DNA of 64,000 nucleotides from an uncultured Pelagibacteraceae bacterium (GCA_902599665.1 CACKGK010000006.1:1-64000); one strand, 5' to 3'. Shown: positions 7,677-15,968, counted from the stretch's first letter. Program-made: numbers and translations. The notes: generated by a model not told the origin, from the sequence alone.

Positions 7677-8561
7677 TTATTTTATTACTTTTATAAAAAG
7701 TCCGTCTCTAACTTCTTTTACATTTATTTTCGCAAATCCTACATCAGAAAGAATCTTTGTTATCTCATTTTTTGTCATTCTTATATTTATTGGAGCATAT
7801 ATTCTATCCGTCAAATCAAGAATAATATCATTTGGTACCATGCCCCACCATAGTGGAAATTTTTTATAAAATGATTTATTTCCAAAAAGTTTTAATAATT
7901 TAGATGGGTAAGAAAAAATCAATAAAATTAATGGTGAAATGATGTAACAAAATATTTTTACTTGATTATATTTAAAGTTTTGAAAGAAATTTAATAATAT
8001 ATTCTCTGCGTAAATTCCTATTTTTTTTATTATATTACCGTGTTTTTTGTAATTATAGAAAATTAATATTCCATTTTTTTTAAGCACTCTCTTACATTCT
8101 ATTAAACATTTTTTCAAATTCTTTGTATGATGAAACACTCCATAACTATAAACTAAATCAAATGAATTATTTTTATAAATTAAATTTAAAGCATCTCCTC
8201 TACAAAAATGTATTTTTTTAAAAAGAGTCTTTTTATAAAGATTATATATATTGTCCCCAATTTCAATTGCATAAAAATTTTTGATTTTATAATTTTTAAT
8301 TAAATATCTTAAATCAATACCATCACCACAACCAATTTCTAAAAAATTTTCTATTTTTTTACTTATTGGAAATTCTGATATAACTTTTTCAATATGAGTA
8401 TTACTTGCAACATATTTATTCTTATTATTTTTGTGATTATTTAAACCCCATAAATCTAATGTTTTTTTATAGTGCAAATCTTTTCTTAATTTTTTTTCAT
8501 TTATATTATCTATAAAATTTTTATTAATTTTTTTTTTATATATATTTTTTACTAGTTTCAT
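7677..8561 (-). CDS. Class I SAM-dependent methyltransferase (Methyltransf_11 type)
   Basis: This 294-residue protein has a clear SAM site: FLEIGCGDGIDLRYL near residues 72-86 (motif I), an acidic end to the next strand (YAIEIG), and FDLVYSYGVFHHT with LKKCLIECKRVLKKNGILIF (motifs II/III), the pattern of UbiE/COQ5-like methyltransferases. A hydrophobic stretch near 195-225 suggests membrane contact. It is divergent from the 5S rRNA side and convergent with the FkbM-like gene, 29 bases apart. It probably methylates a surface glycan or lipid intermediate; the substrate cannot be told from sequence. Confidence 0.75.
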   Translation of the reverse strand: MKLVKNIYKKKINKNFIDNINEKKLRKDLHYKKTLDLWGLNNHKNNKNKYVASNTHIEKVISEFPISKKIENFLEIGCGDGIDLRYLIKNYKIKNFYAIEIGDNIYNLYKKTLFKKIHFCRGDALNLIYKNNSFDLVYSYGVFHHTKNLKKCLIECKRVLKKNGILIFYNYKKHGNIIKKIGIYAENILLNFFQNFKYNQVKIFCYIISPLILLIFSYPSKLLKLFGNKSFYKKFPLWWGMVPNDIILDLTDRIYAPINIRMTKNEITKILSDVGFAKINVKEVRDGLFIKVIK

Positions 8562-8761
8562 TATTTTAATTACAATTAAAGAAAATAAAAAATCTTTATT
8601 TTATAAGTTTATTTTATCTTTCTAGAGACAATGAGCAAATTTATAAAATAAACAAATATCTAATTTGATCTTATGATATTTCATAAATAAATACTTATAA
8701 ACTTATCGAAATTTAAAAGAAGAAACCTTGAAATATTAAATTAATTAACCTTTACATTTAA

Positions 8762-8767
8762 TATAAT
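8762..8767 (+). promoter_or_regulatory. Putative -10 box of the 5S rRNA promoter
   Basis: A perfect TATAAT lies 22 bases before the 5S rRNA gene, placing the expected transcript start about 8774. No convincing -35 hexamer is seen at 16-18 bases upstream. The region 8562-8761 is otherwise AT-rich without recognisable features. Confidence 0.35.
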
Positions 8768-8783
8768 ATTTAGTAAACAACTG

Positions 8784-8903
8784 CTGCCTGGTGATTATTG
8801 CGAAAGTGTAATACCCGATCCCATTCCGAACTCGGAAGTCAAGCCTTTCAGCGCCGATGGTACTTTGTCTTAAGACACGGAAGAGTAGGACGTTGCCAGG
8901 CTA
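8784..8903 (+). rRNA. rrf: 5S ribosomal RNA
   Basis: About 120 bases match a bacterial 5S rRNA. The terminal helix pairs GCCTGG (8786-8791) with CCAGGC (8896-8901). The hallmark CCGATCCCATTCCGAACTCGG loop region and the GCGCCGATGGTA segment are present, followed by GAAGAGTAGGACG on the 3' side. No 16S or 23S rRNA is in the window, so this 5S is separated from the other rRNA genes, as known for SAR11. The next coding region begins about 10 bases after its 3' end. Ends are accurate to a base or two. Confidence 0.93.
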
Positions 8904-8911
8904 AAACCCAG

Positions 8912-9796
8912 ATGAAAAAATATATTGTAATAACTGGTGGAGCTGGGTTTATTGGTTCAAACCTTATAGATTTTTTTGTTAAAAACACTAAGTTTAAAAT
9001 TATAAGTATAGACAACTATTCAAGTGGTTCAAAAAAAAATCATATTAAATCAAAAAAAGTTAAATATATTAATGGTGACACAATAAATATATTTAAGTTA
9101 TTAAAAAATTATAAAAATAATATAAATTCAATTTTTCATTTTGGAGAATTTGCTAGAATTTTTCAGAGCTTTAAATATTTCAACCAATGTTTTCATTCTA
9201 ATTCAGTTGGATCTAAAGAAGTTTTTAAATTTTGTTTGGATTATAAAATCAAATTAATCTATTCAGCAACTTCAGCAAGCCTAGGAAATAAAGGAGATGA
9301 TAAAAATCTGTCACCATACGCATTTACCAAATCAAAAAATTTAGAATTTCTGGAAAACTTAAAAAAGTGGTTTAATCTAAAGTTCGAAATAATTTACTTT
9401 TATAATGTTTATGGAAAAAAACAAATTAGTAGAGGAGAAATGGCAACAGTAATAGGAGTCTTTGAAAACCAATTTTTGAGAAAAAAACCATTGACAGTTG
9501 TAAAACCTGGCACTCAATCCAGACGATTTACTCATATATCTGATACAGTAAATATATGCTATGAAGCATGGAGAGCAAATAAATGCGCTCATTATAGTAT
9601 TTCACATAAAAAATCATATAAAATTATTGACGTTGCAAAAATGTTTAAAAGTCAGATAAAATACTTGCCTCGCAGAAAAGGGGAGAGATATGCATCTGCA
9701 TTAACCAATATTTCTATTAATAACAAAGTATTTAAAAGATTTGGTAAAATAAGTTTGAAAGATTATATAACATCGTTTATTAAGACTAAAATTTAA
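8912..9796 (+). CDS. NAD-dependent sugar epimerase/dehydratase (UDP-glucose 4-epimerase-like)
   Basis: This 294-residue extended SDR begins MKKYIVITGGAGFIGSN (Rossmann GxxGxxG), has the acidic strand end IISIDNYSSGS, the ATSASLG Ser region, and YAFTK as the catalytic YxxxK; RRFTHISD is the usual substrate-domain motif. I chose the ATG at 8912 because upstream in-frame codons lie inside the 5S rRNA. Length is at the short end for the family (about 300-340). Only 9 bases separate it from the 5S end and no ribosome binding site is visible, so expression may depend on 5S processing. It likely supplies a surface sugar. GalE versus other epimerases is unresolved. Confidence 0.75.
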   Translation: MKKYIVITGGAGFIGSNLIDFFVKNTKFKIISIDNYSSGSKKNHIKSKKVKYINGDTINIFKLLKNYKNNINSIFHFGEFARIFQSFKYFNQCFHSNSVGSKEVFKFCLDYKIKLIYSATSASLGNKGDDKNLSPYAFTKSKNLEFLENLKKWFNLKFEIIYFYNVYGKKQISRGEMATVIGVFENQFLRKKPLTVVKPGTQSRRFTHISDTVNICYEAWRANKCAHYSISHKKSYKIIDVAKMFKSQIKYLPRRKGERYASALTNISINNKVFKRFGKISLKDYITSFIKTKI

Positions 9797-9799
9797 AAT

Positions 9800-9925
9800 A
9801 TGAAAATTGCAAGTTCTTTAAAATCTTTAAAAAAAAGAGATCTCAACTCTAAGTTGGTTAAGAGAAGAGGTAGGGTTTATATAATAAATAAAAAAAACCC
9901 AAAATTTAAAGCAAGACAAAAATAA
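9800..9925 (+). CDS. rpmJ: 50S ribosomal protein L36, zinc-free type
   Basis: A 41-codon gene encodes [14 protein letters not shown], then a basic [21 protein letters not shown] tail. This is the L36 paralogue type common in alphaproteobacteria that begins MKI.NSLKS and lacks the Cys and His zinc ligands. L36 is a small protein of the large subunit. It starts 4 bases after the epimerase stop, suggesting co-transcription with the 5S-epimerase unit, and is 16 bases before pntAA. Confidence 0.9.
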   Translation: MKIASSLKSLKKRDLNSKLVKRRGRVYIINKKNPKFKARQK

Positions 9926-9941
9926 TACTATTATATCACAA

Positions 9942-11030
9942 ATGATCATTTCATCATTAAAAGAAGATCAGAAAATTGAAAATAGAATTGCTATTACACC
10001 AGAAATGGCAAAAAAATATATAGAATTAGGTTTTGAAGTTTTAATAAGTGAAAATTACGCAAATCATTTAGGTATTAAGGATCAAGAGTATCTCGAATTG
10101 GGTGTTAAAAATTACAAAAATGATAGTGAAGTTATAACTAACGCAGACATTATTCTTCAAGTAGGATTTTTATCAGAGGATCAAAATTTGTTACTTAAAG
10201 AAAATCAAATTCTAATTGGATCATTAGATCCCTACAATAATAAAAAAAAAATTAGTGATTTAACAAAAAGAAAAATTAATGTTTTTTCTTTGGAGTTACT
10301 TCCAAGGATTACTAGGGCTCAGTCTATGGATATATTGTCATCCCAAGCTAATCTAGCTGGCTACAAAGCAGTAATAGAGTCTTTCGCATATTTTGAGAAA
10401 GCTATCCCAATGATGATGACTGCTGCTGGTACTGTTCCAGCAGCAAAAGTAATGGTTGTTGGTGCAGGTGTAGCTGGTTTACAAGCTATAGCAACTGCTA
10501 AAAGAATGGGAGCTATAGTTTTTGCTACAGATGTAAGGATAGCTTCCAAGGAACAAGTTGAGAGCTTAGGTGGTAAGTTTTTGATAGTTGAAGGATCTGA
10601 AAATCTTGAAACAGAGGGTGGTTATGCTAAAGAAACATCTGAGGATTTTAAAAAAAAGCAAGAAGAATTACTTAAAGAAACCCTAAAGAAAATTGACATT
10701 GTAATTTGTACAGCACTAATTCCAGGAAAAAAAGCTCCAATTATAATTACAGATGAAATGATAGATGGAATGCAGCAGGGGTCTGTTATCTTTGATTTAG
10801 CAGCTGTTCAAGGTGGCAATACTTCTTCCACTCAAGTTGATACTATAGTTAAAAAAAATGGTATTAAAATAATAGGTGATTCAAACATTCTTAATAAATT
10901 AGCTGTATCTGCATCTAACTTATATTCTAAAAATTTATTTAATTTTGTTTCTAATTTATTTGATAAAGAGAACAAAAAAATTAATATAAATACAGAAGAC
11001 GAAATAATACAAAAAACATTAATAAAGTAA
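9942..11030 (+). CDS. pntAA: NAD(P) transhydrogenase subunit alpha part 1
   Basis: This is the NAD(H)-binding domain I of proton-translocating transhydrogenase, which uses the proton gradient to reduce NADP+ with NADH. The 362-residue product has EDQKIENRIAITPE near the N-terminus, TRAQSMDILSSQAN, the Rossmann loop VVGAGVAGLQAIATAK near 168-183, and the flexible ALIPGKKAPIIIT loop. Length fits the split alpha-1 form. It is followed after 3 bases by alpha part 2 and then beta, giving the three-gene form usual in alphaproteobacteria. Confidence 0.95.
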   Translation: MIISSLKEDQKIENRIAITPEMAKKYIELGFEVLISENYANHLGIKDQEYLELGVKNYKNDSEVITNADIILQVGFLSEDQNLLLKENQILIGSLDPYNNKKKISDLTKRKINVFSLELLPRITRAQSMDILSSQANLAGYKAVIESFAYFEKAIPMMMTAAGTVPAAKVMVVGAGVAGLQAIATAKRMGAIVFATDVRIASKEQVESLGGKFLIVEGSENLETEGGYAKETSEDFKKKQEELLKETLKKIDIVICTALIPGKKAPIIITDEMIDGMQQGSVIFDLAAVQGGNTSSTQVDTIVKKNGIKIIGDSNILNKLAVSASNLYSKNLFNFVSNLFDKENKKININTEDEIIQKTLIK

Positions 11031-11033
11031 TTT

Positions 11034-11345
11034 ATGGAAATTGACCCTTTTATTTTTAGGCTGAGCATATTCGTTCTTTCAATATTTGTAGGTTACTATG
11101 TTGTATGGAGCGTAACACCTTCATTACATACACCATTAATGTCAGTAACCAACGCAATATCATCAGTTATCATCGTTGGGGCAATAATTGCTGGTTTGGC
11201 TGGAAATTCTGAAAGTGTATTCAATATTTCAAGTTCTTTTGGATTTTTAGCAATTGCACTAGCTGCGATAAATATATTTGGGGGTTTTCTAGTGACCCAC
11301 AGAATGCTTGCTATGTATAAAAAAAAGAAGAAAGAAAAAAAATGA
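11034..11345 (+). CDS. pntAB: NAD(P) transhydrogenase subunit alpha part 2
   Basis: This 103-residue membrane protein is the transmembrane piece of the alpha subunit. It has three to four hydrophobic helices, the TPSLHTPLMSVTNAISSV motif of the proton channel domain near residues 28-45, a glycine-rich GAIIAGLAG helix, and a Lys-rich cytoplasmic tail after HRMLAMY. Its ATGA stop-start overlap with pntB (4 bases) indicates coupled translation of the subunits. Confidence 0.93.
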   Translation: MEIDPFIFRLSIFVLSIFVGYYVVWSVTPSLHTPLMSVTNAISSVIIVGAIIAGLAGNSESVFNISSSFGFLAIALAAINIFGGFLVTHRMLAMYKKKKKEKK

Positions 11346-12739
11346 TATCTGCAAATTTTTCAGCAATTTTTTATCTAATTTCTGGAGTATTATTTATTTT
11401 AGCTCTGCGTGGATTATCATCTCCTGAAACGTCGAGGCAAGGTAATTTTTTTGGAATTATTGGGATGATTATTGCAATTACTGTTACGTTTTTATCTATT
11501 GGAAATTTTTCAACTGGATTAGTATTTGTTTTAATTTTTCTCTTAATTGGTGGAACAATTGGTGCTTTTATTGCTTTTAAAATTCCTATGACTGCTATGC
11601 CCGAATTAGTAGCTGGATTTCATAGTTTAGTTGGACTCGCAGCTGTGTTTGTTGCTATAGCTGCTTTTTTAAATCCAGAGGCTTTTAATTTGGGATATCC
11701 TGGAAATATAAAGCTTGGTAGTTTGATAGAAATGTCTATTGGGGCAGCAGTAGGTGCAATAACATTTTCAGGATCAATCATAGCATTTTTGAAGCTTCAA
11801 GGAATAATGTCAGGATCTCCTATTACTTTCAAAGGACAACATCCTTTAAACGCTTTAATATTAATTTCAATAATAGTAATAATCTATTTGCTTTGTTCTT
11901 CTCAATCATCCAAATTATTTTGGATATTGTTATCCATATCTTTTATAATTGGTTTTTTATTAATCATTCCAATCGGCGGTGCTGACATGCCAGTTGTAAT
12001 TTCTATGCTTAATTCTTACTCGGGGTGGGCTGCAGCTGGAATAGGATTTACATTAGAAAATACTGCATTAATAATTACAGGAGCTCTGGTTGGTTCATCG
12101 GGTGCAATTTTATCTTATATAATGTGTAAAGGAATGAACCGTTCTTTTTTCAATGTAATTCTTGGAGGTTTCGGTGCGTCTGATCAAACCAAAAACTCGC
12201 AAAACAAAGAACAAAGACCTGTCAAAAGTGGAAATGCAGATGATGCTGCTTTTTTGATGAAAAATGCTTCATCAGTCATAATAGTTCCAGGATATGGAAT
12301 GGCTGTGGCTCAAGCTCAACACGCACTTAGAGAAATGGTAGATACTTTAAAAAAAAACGATATAAAAGTTTCTTATGCTATCCACCCAGTTGCTGGAAGA
12401 ATGCCAGGCCATATGAATGTTCTGCTAGCAGAAGCCAATGTTCCTTACGATGAAGTGTTTGAATTAGAGGAAATAAACAATGACTTTGCAAATGCAGATG
12501 TTGCTTTTGTTATTGGAGCAAATGATGTAACAAATCCTGTAGCAAAAACAGATCCTCAGAGTCCTATTTATGGAATGCCTGTTTTAGACGTGGAAAAATG
12601 TAAGTCTGTTTTATTTGTTAAAAGAAGTCTTTCACCTGGCTACGCAGGTATTGATAATGATTTATTTTATAAAGAAAATACTTTAATGTTATTCGCAGAT
12701 GCAAAGAAAATGACTGAAGATATAACAAAAAATCTATAG
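11342..12739 (+). CDS. pntB: NAD(P) transhydrogenase subunit beta
   Basis: This 465-residue subunit carries several transmembrane helices (domain II) and a C-terminal NADP(H)-binding domain III. Visible hallmarks are ETSRQGNFFG, GADMPVVISMLNSYSGWAAAGIGF in the membrane part, VIIVPGYGMAVAQAQH (the domain III nucleotide loop), HPVAGRMPGHMNVLLAEA, and VIGANDVTNPVA near the end. Size matches PntB. Together with pntAA and pntAB it forms a complete transhydrogenase, a source of NADPH for an energy-limited oligotroph. Confidence 0.95.
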   Translation: MISANFSAIFYLISGVLFILALRGLSSPETSRQGNFFGIIGMIIAITVTFLSIGNFSTGLVFVLIFLLIGGTIGAFIAFKIPMTAMPELVAGFHSLVGLAAVFVAIAAFLNPEAFNLGYPGNIKLGSLIEMSIGAAVGAITFSGSIIAFLKLQGIMSGSPITFKGQHPLNALILISIIVIIYLLCSSQSSKLFWILLSISFIIGFLLIIPIGGADMPVVISMLNSYSGWAAAGIGFTLENTALIITGALVGSSGAILSYIMCKGMNRSFFNVILGGFGASDQTKNSQNKEQRPVKSGNADDAAFLMKNASSVIIVPGYGMAVAQAQHALREMVDTLKKNDIKVSYAIHPVAGRMPGHMNVLLAEANVPYDEVFELEEINNDFANADVAFVIGANDVTNPVAKTDPQSPIYGMPVLDVEKCKSVLFVKRSLSPGYAGIDNDLFYKENTLMLFADAKKMTEDITKNL

Positions 12740-12805
12740 TGATTTAATTGTTAATAAAAATATATTATTAATATTGCTAAAATTGAGTAAAATTAAAAAT
12801 CTTAT

Positions 12806-12842
12806 TAAAAAGCAACTACTGAACATTTTTTGATTAGCAGTT
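12806..12842 (-). terminator. Possible terminator after tRNA-fMet
   Basis: On the minus strand the 7-bp arm AACTGCT (12842-12836) pairs with AGTAGTT (12820-12814), with one G-U pair and a 15-base loop, followed shortly by a run of five T. It lies about 25 bases past the tRNA 3' end. The long loop makes it a weak candidate. Confidence 0.35.
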
Positions 12843-12864
12843 AAAATCTAATTTATAGTTAAAT

Positions 12865-12941
<77 letters not shown>

Positions 12942-12947
12942 ATATAC

Positions 12948-13142
12948 TCAAATTCTATTTTTTAATTTATTTAATTTTTTTACTCTTTTTATATTTTCTT
13001 GAAGAATTCTTTTTTTTTTTTCAGATGGTTTTTCATATGTATTCTTAAGTTTAATAATTTTAAAAAAACCATCTCTTTGAAGTTTTCTTTTTAAAACTCT
13101 CAAAGCTTGTTCAATATTATTATCCTTTACTTCTATTTTAAT
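12948..13142 (-). CDS. rpsU: 30S ribosomal protein S21, apparent ATT start
   Basis: The product, MKIEVKDNNIEQALRVLKRK then RDGFF, EKPSEKKK and a basic tail, is S21. I place the start at an ATT codon (13142-13140) because a strong GGAGG Shine-Dalgarno at 13152-13148 is 5 bases before it, and because S21 proteins normally begin M-K-x-x-V just before DNN. The nearest standard start, TTG at 13154, would put the GGAGG inside the coding region, has no binding site of its own, and adds four residues. With ATT the protein is 64 residues. A 7-bp hairpin (13155-13176) sits directly upstream of the GGAGG. Gene identity is firm; the start codon is likely. Confidence 0.85.
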   Translation of the reverse strand: MKIEVKDNNIEQALRVLKRKLQRDGFFKIIKLKNTYEKPSEKKKRILQENIKRVKKLNKLKNRI

Positions 13143-13154
13143 AACTACCTCCAA

Positions 13155-13176
13155 AAAGTGGATTAGGTACCACTTT
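13155..13176 (-). promoter_or_regulatory. Hairpin immediately upstream of the rpsU ribosome binding site
   Basis: Minus-strand AAAGTGG (13176-13170) pairs perfectly with CCACTTT (13161-13155) around an 8-base loop, ending two bases before GGAGG. A TATAAT-like -10 at 13197-13192 would start a short leader that contains this hairpin. The position suggests control of rpsU translation or transcript length; no ligand or protein partner is known to me. Confidence 0.4.
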
Positions 13177-13207
13177 ATAATTTGTTTGTCTATTATATTT
13201 CATAAAA

Positions 13208-13777
13208 TTATTTTACTAGTTGAGATTTTTCTTTCTCTTTTTTCAATCTTTTTAATACTCTCTCAGCTTTTTCTAATGCATCCGCAAGATCTTTTTGCGT
13301 AAATAGTCCAATTGCTACCGGGTCTTTTGCATTTAAATTATTGAAATTCCAGTAACTCTTATTTCTTATGGCTGTTGCAGAGCTTTTAGTAATACCCACT
13401 AACTTGGCAATTTGAGAATCTTTTAGAATTGCATGTTGTTTTATTAACCAAAGAGCCGAGTCAGGTTTGTCCTGACGTTTAGATAGAGGTATGTATTTTT
13501 TTGTTTTTTTTTCATCAGTTTTTATTTCAATTTCATTACTGTTTAATTTTAAAGGTCTATTTTGATCATTTGATGAAAGATTAATTTCTTCTCTTGTCAA
13601 TTGTCCTGCAATGATAGGATTATATCCAACAATACCTTTTCCTACCTCTCCGTCTGCAATACCTTGAATTTCAACCTCATGTAGGCCACAAAAGTCAGAA
13701 ATTTGTTTAAAGGTTAAAGATGTATTCTCTACTAACCATACAGCGGTAGCCATCGGCATTAATGGAACTTTACTCAT
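13208..13777 (-). CDS. trcR: DUF1013 cell-cycle regulator TrcR
   Basis: This 189-residue alphaproteobacterial protein matches DUF1013/TrcR: the conserved opening PLMPMATAVWLVENTSLTF, then FCGLHEVEIQGIADGEV, and a second helix-turn-helix-like region with ALWLIKQHAILKDSQIAKLVGITKSSATAIRNKSYWN. In Caulobacter TrcR is linked to RNA polymerase and cell-cycle transcription. The two duplicated DNA-binding-like segments are clear by eye (near residues 13-45 and 102-140). Its start overlaps the rpmE stop by one base, so the two are co-transcribed. Confidence 0.85.
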   Translation of the reverse strand: MSKVPLMPMATAVWLVENTSLTFKQISDFCGLHEVEIQGIADGEVGKGIVGYNPIIAGQLTREEINLSSNDQNRPLKLNSNEIEIKTDEKKTKKYIPLSKRQDKPDSALWLIKQHAILKDSQIAKLVGITKSSATAIRNKSYWNFNNLNAKDPVAIGLFTQKDLADALEKAERVLKRLKKEKEKSQLVK

Positions 13778-14004
13778 TATTTATTGTTTGAATTAAAGTT
13801 TTTAAATTTTTTGTTGAACTTGCTGACTCTTCCTTTGTCTAAAATTTTCTGTTTTCCACCAGTCCATGCAGAGTGTGATTTAGGATCAATTTCAAGCTTC
13901 AATGTTTCACCCTCTGACCCCCAAGTAGATCTAGTTTGAAATTGACTACCATCTGTCATTTCGACATTTATCGTATGATAGTTTGGGTGTAAATTTTTTT
14001 TCAT
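13777..14004 (-). CDS. rpmE: 50S ribosomal protein L31
   Basis: The 75-residue product starts [19 protein letters not shown] and contains [29 protein letters not shown], the bL31 pattern. It lacks the four Cys zinc ligands of the C+ form, like the zinc-free L36 in the same window. It is a large-subunit protein involved in the inter-subunit bridge. It overlaps trcR by a single base and is 36 bases after suhB, which reads in the same direction. Confidence 0.92.
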   Translation of the reverse strand: MKKNLHPNYHTINVEMTDGSQFQTRSTWGSEGETLKLEIDPKSHSAWTGGKQKILDKGRVSKFNKKFKNFNSNNK

Positions 14005-14040
14005 AGCCGGTTTTTATAGCAAAAAGTTAAACAAAAACAA

Positions 14041-14787
14041 TTAAAAGTTAACTAATTTTTTCATCATTTTTTGATAAATGCTTGTACTTGCTGCTCTAAT
14101 ATCAATACTATCTTCTTCAAATTTAGTGAAATCATTTGTTGTTCCCCCTGCCTCTTGAACTATTAATACTCCAGCAGCTATGTCCCATAATTTAATCTTA
14201 TTATGAAAAAAACCATCAAATCTTCCAGATCCCACATAGGCCAAATCTAAAGCTGAACATCCAGAACTTCGTAAATTTAAATCTGGAAATATAATTTTTA
14301 AACCATGTTGATCAGATGAGAACAAACACTCTTCAATATCGTTTTTATTTGAAACTCTTATTCTATGATTATTGAAATAAGCTCCATTATTTTTTTCTGC
14401 AAAAAATATTTCATTTTTAACTGGATCAAAAACTAAAGCAGATTTAATTTCATTTTCGATTTTTAACGCAACTGAAATTGCAAAATGAGGAATTCCGTGC
14501 AAAAAATTTGTAGTACCATCTATTGGATCGATAATCCAAACTTTATCTTTATCATTATTTTCAATTTTTCCATTTTCTTCAGTTAAAAATGAATAATTTT
14601 TTTTAGCTTTATTTAATTCATAAATAAGAATTTCTTCTACTCTTTTATCAGTTTTAGAAACAAAATCTCTTGGTCCTTTTTTTGCTACCTGTAAATTCTC
14701 AACTTCACCAAAATCTCTAATGATCACCTTGGAAGCTTTTTCACATGCTTTAATCATAATATTTAGGTTTGGAGAAATAGAGTTCAT
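14041..14787 (-). CDS. suhB: Inositol-monophosphatase family protein
   Basis: The 248-residue product shows the Li+-sensitive Mg2+-phosphatase motifs in order: FVSKTDKRVEEIL, the Glu pair in FLTEENG near residue 70, WIIDPIDGTTNFLHGIPHFAIS near 88-108 (metal site), and LWDIAAGVLIVQEAGG near 203-218. It would hydrolyse inositol-phosphate-like substrates; SuhB also has a role in rRNA antitermination in E. coli. It follows efp by 3 bases, in a tight minus-strand operon with efp and rpmE. Confidence 0.88.
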   Translation of the reverse strand: MNSISPNLNIMIKACEKASKVIIRDFGEVENLQVAKKGPRDFVSKTDKRVEEILIYELNKAKKNYSFLTEENGKIENNDKDKVWIIDPIDGTTNFLHGIPHFAISVALKIENEIKSALVFDPVKNEIFFAEKNNGAYFNNHRIRVSNKNDIEECLFSSDQHGLKIIFPDLNLRSSGCSALDLAYVGSGRFDGFFHNKIKLWDIAAGVLIVQEAGGTTNDFTKFEEDSIDIRAASTSIYQKMMKKLVNF

Positions 14788-14790
14788 TTA

Positions 14791-15351
14791 TTAAATTTTT
14801 TTAACATATTCAAATGTTCTAGTGTCCAAAATAATTTCATCATTAGCTTCTACAAATGGAGGGACCTGTACTTTTAATCCATTATCTAGTATTGCAGGTT
14901 TATATGATGAAGATACTGTTTGACCTTTAATAGCAGCATCAGTTGACAAAATTTTACAATTTACTTGATTTGGAAGTTCTATTGAAATTGGATTATTATT
15001 ATAAAAATTTAGTTTTACCTGAAGATTTTCAATCAATAATTTTCCTTTTTCCCCTACAATATTTTTTTTAATCTCTGTTTGTTCGAAAGTTTTGGGGTTC
15101 ATAAAAAAATAGTTATCCTCATCCGAATAAAGATAATTGAAATTCATTTCTTCCAATGAGGCTTTTTCAACCCACTCACTTGATCTAAATCTTTCATTTA
15201 TTTTTGTGTTTTTTCCAAGGCTTTTCATTTCTATTTGAGCGAAGGCACCACCTTTACCAGGTTTTACATGTTGGGTCTTAAGAACTTGCCATAAATCATT
15301 TTTATATTCCAAAAGCATCCCGACCCTTATTTCTCCTGCATTAATTTTCAT
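14791..15351 (-). CDS. efp: Elongation factor P
   Basis: This 186-residue protein has the three-domain EF-P pattern: KINAGEIRVGMLLEYKNDLWQV, the tip loop HVKPGKGGAFAQIEMKSL with the modifiable Lys near residue 33, and the C-terminal VQVPPFVEANDEIILDTRTFEYV. EF-P rescues ribosomes stalled on proline stretches. The loop Lys is the position modified by EpmA in other bacteria; no epmA or epmB is in the window. It overlaps thiE by 4 bases (ATGA). Confidence 0.95.
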   Translation of the reverse strand: MKINAGEIRVGMLLEYKNDLWQVLKTQHVKPGKGGAFAQIEMKSLGKNTKINERFRSSEWVEKASLEEMNFNYLYSDEDNYFFMNPKTFEQTEIKKNIVGEKGKLLIENLQVKLNFYNNNPISIELPNQVNCKILSTDAAIKGQTVSSSYKPAILDNGLKVQVPPFVEANDEIILDTRTFEYVKKI

Positions 15352-15968
15352 TTTAGTAATTCAATCGCTTTTACTGGTTTATATTTTTTATTATTCCAAA
15401 TGTAACTTGAGATAGCCAAAAAACTTGCTTTATTCAATAATAGATTTTTGTAATTATCAGAGTTGATGCCACCAATTGCTACAATTGGAATATTAGTAAA
15501 TTTTTTTATTTTGTTTAAAACACTAATAGAAGCTTTATATTTAACTTTCTTTGTTTTTGTAGGAAAAAAAGCACCAAATGCAACATAACTTGCGTTATTT
15601 TTTATGGCTACCTTTGCTAATCTTATAGAATTGTGGCAAGTAACCCCAATTATTTTATTTCCAATAACTTTTCTTGCCTTAGCTATATTCATATCTTTTT
15701 GTCCTAAATGACAACCATCTGCGTTAAGTTTCTTTGCTAAAATAGGGTCATCATTTACAATGAATTTTACTTTTTTTTTTCTACATAACTGTAAAATCCT
15801 TCTTCCAATTAAAATTTTTTGACTAAATTTATATTTTTTAAGTCGCATTTGAAAAAAGGATATTTTATTAGTATTTAAAACTAATCTGAGATTTTCATAG
15901 AAGTCTCTGGTTATTTTATTTGGAGAAATAAGATAGATAAATTTTTTTTTATTTACTCTCGAGTTCAT
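15348..15968 (-). CDS. thiE: Thiamine-phosphate synthase family protein
   Basis: The 206-residue product is a TIM-barrel of the ThiE/TenI family: FQMRLK near residue 40, FIVNDDPILAKKLNADGCHLGQKD near 71-94 (pyrophosphate site), IGVTCHN near 109-115, YVAFGAFFPTKTKK, and IPIVAIGGI near 160-168. ThiE joins the HMP pyrimidine and thiazole moieties. Its start lies 20 bases inside the fba gene. With thiD elsewhere in this window the cell could use imported pyrimidine, but thiC is not visible here. TenI-like regulators are the alternative reading. Confidence 0.75.
   Translation of the reverse strand: MNSRVNKKKFIYLISPNKITRDFYENLRLVLNTNKISFFQMRLKKYKFSQKILIGRRILQLCRKKKVKFIVNDDPILAKKLNADGCHLGQKDMNIAKARKVIGNKIIGVTCHNSIRLAKVAIKNNASYVAFGAFFPTKTKKVKYKASISVLNKIKKFTNIPIVAIGGINSDNYKNLLLNKASFLAISSYIWNNKKYKPVKAIELLK

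Noticed and set aside
8798..8911. In-frame TTG-started extension of the epimerase into the 5S rRNA
   Set aside because: These codons lie inside the 5S rRNA and give residues unlike any epimerase N-terminus; the ATG at 8912 gives a standard Rossmann start.
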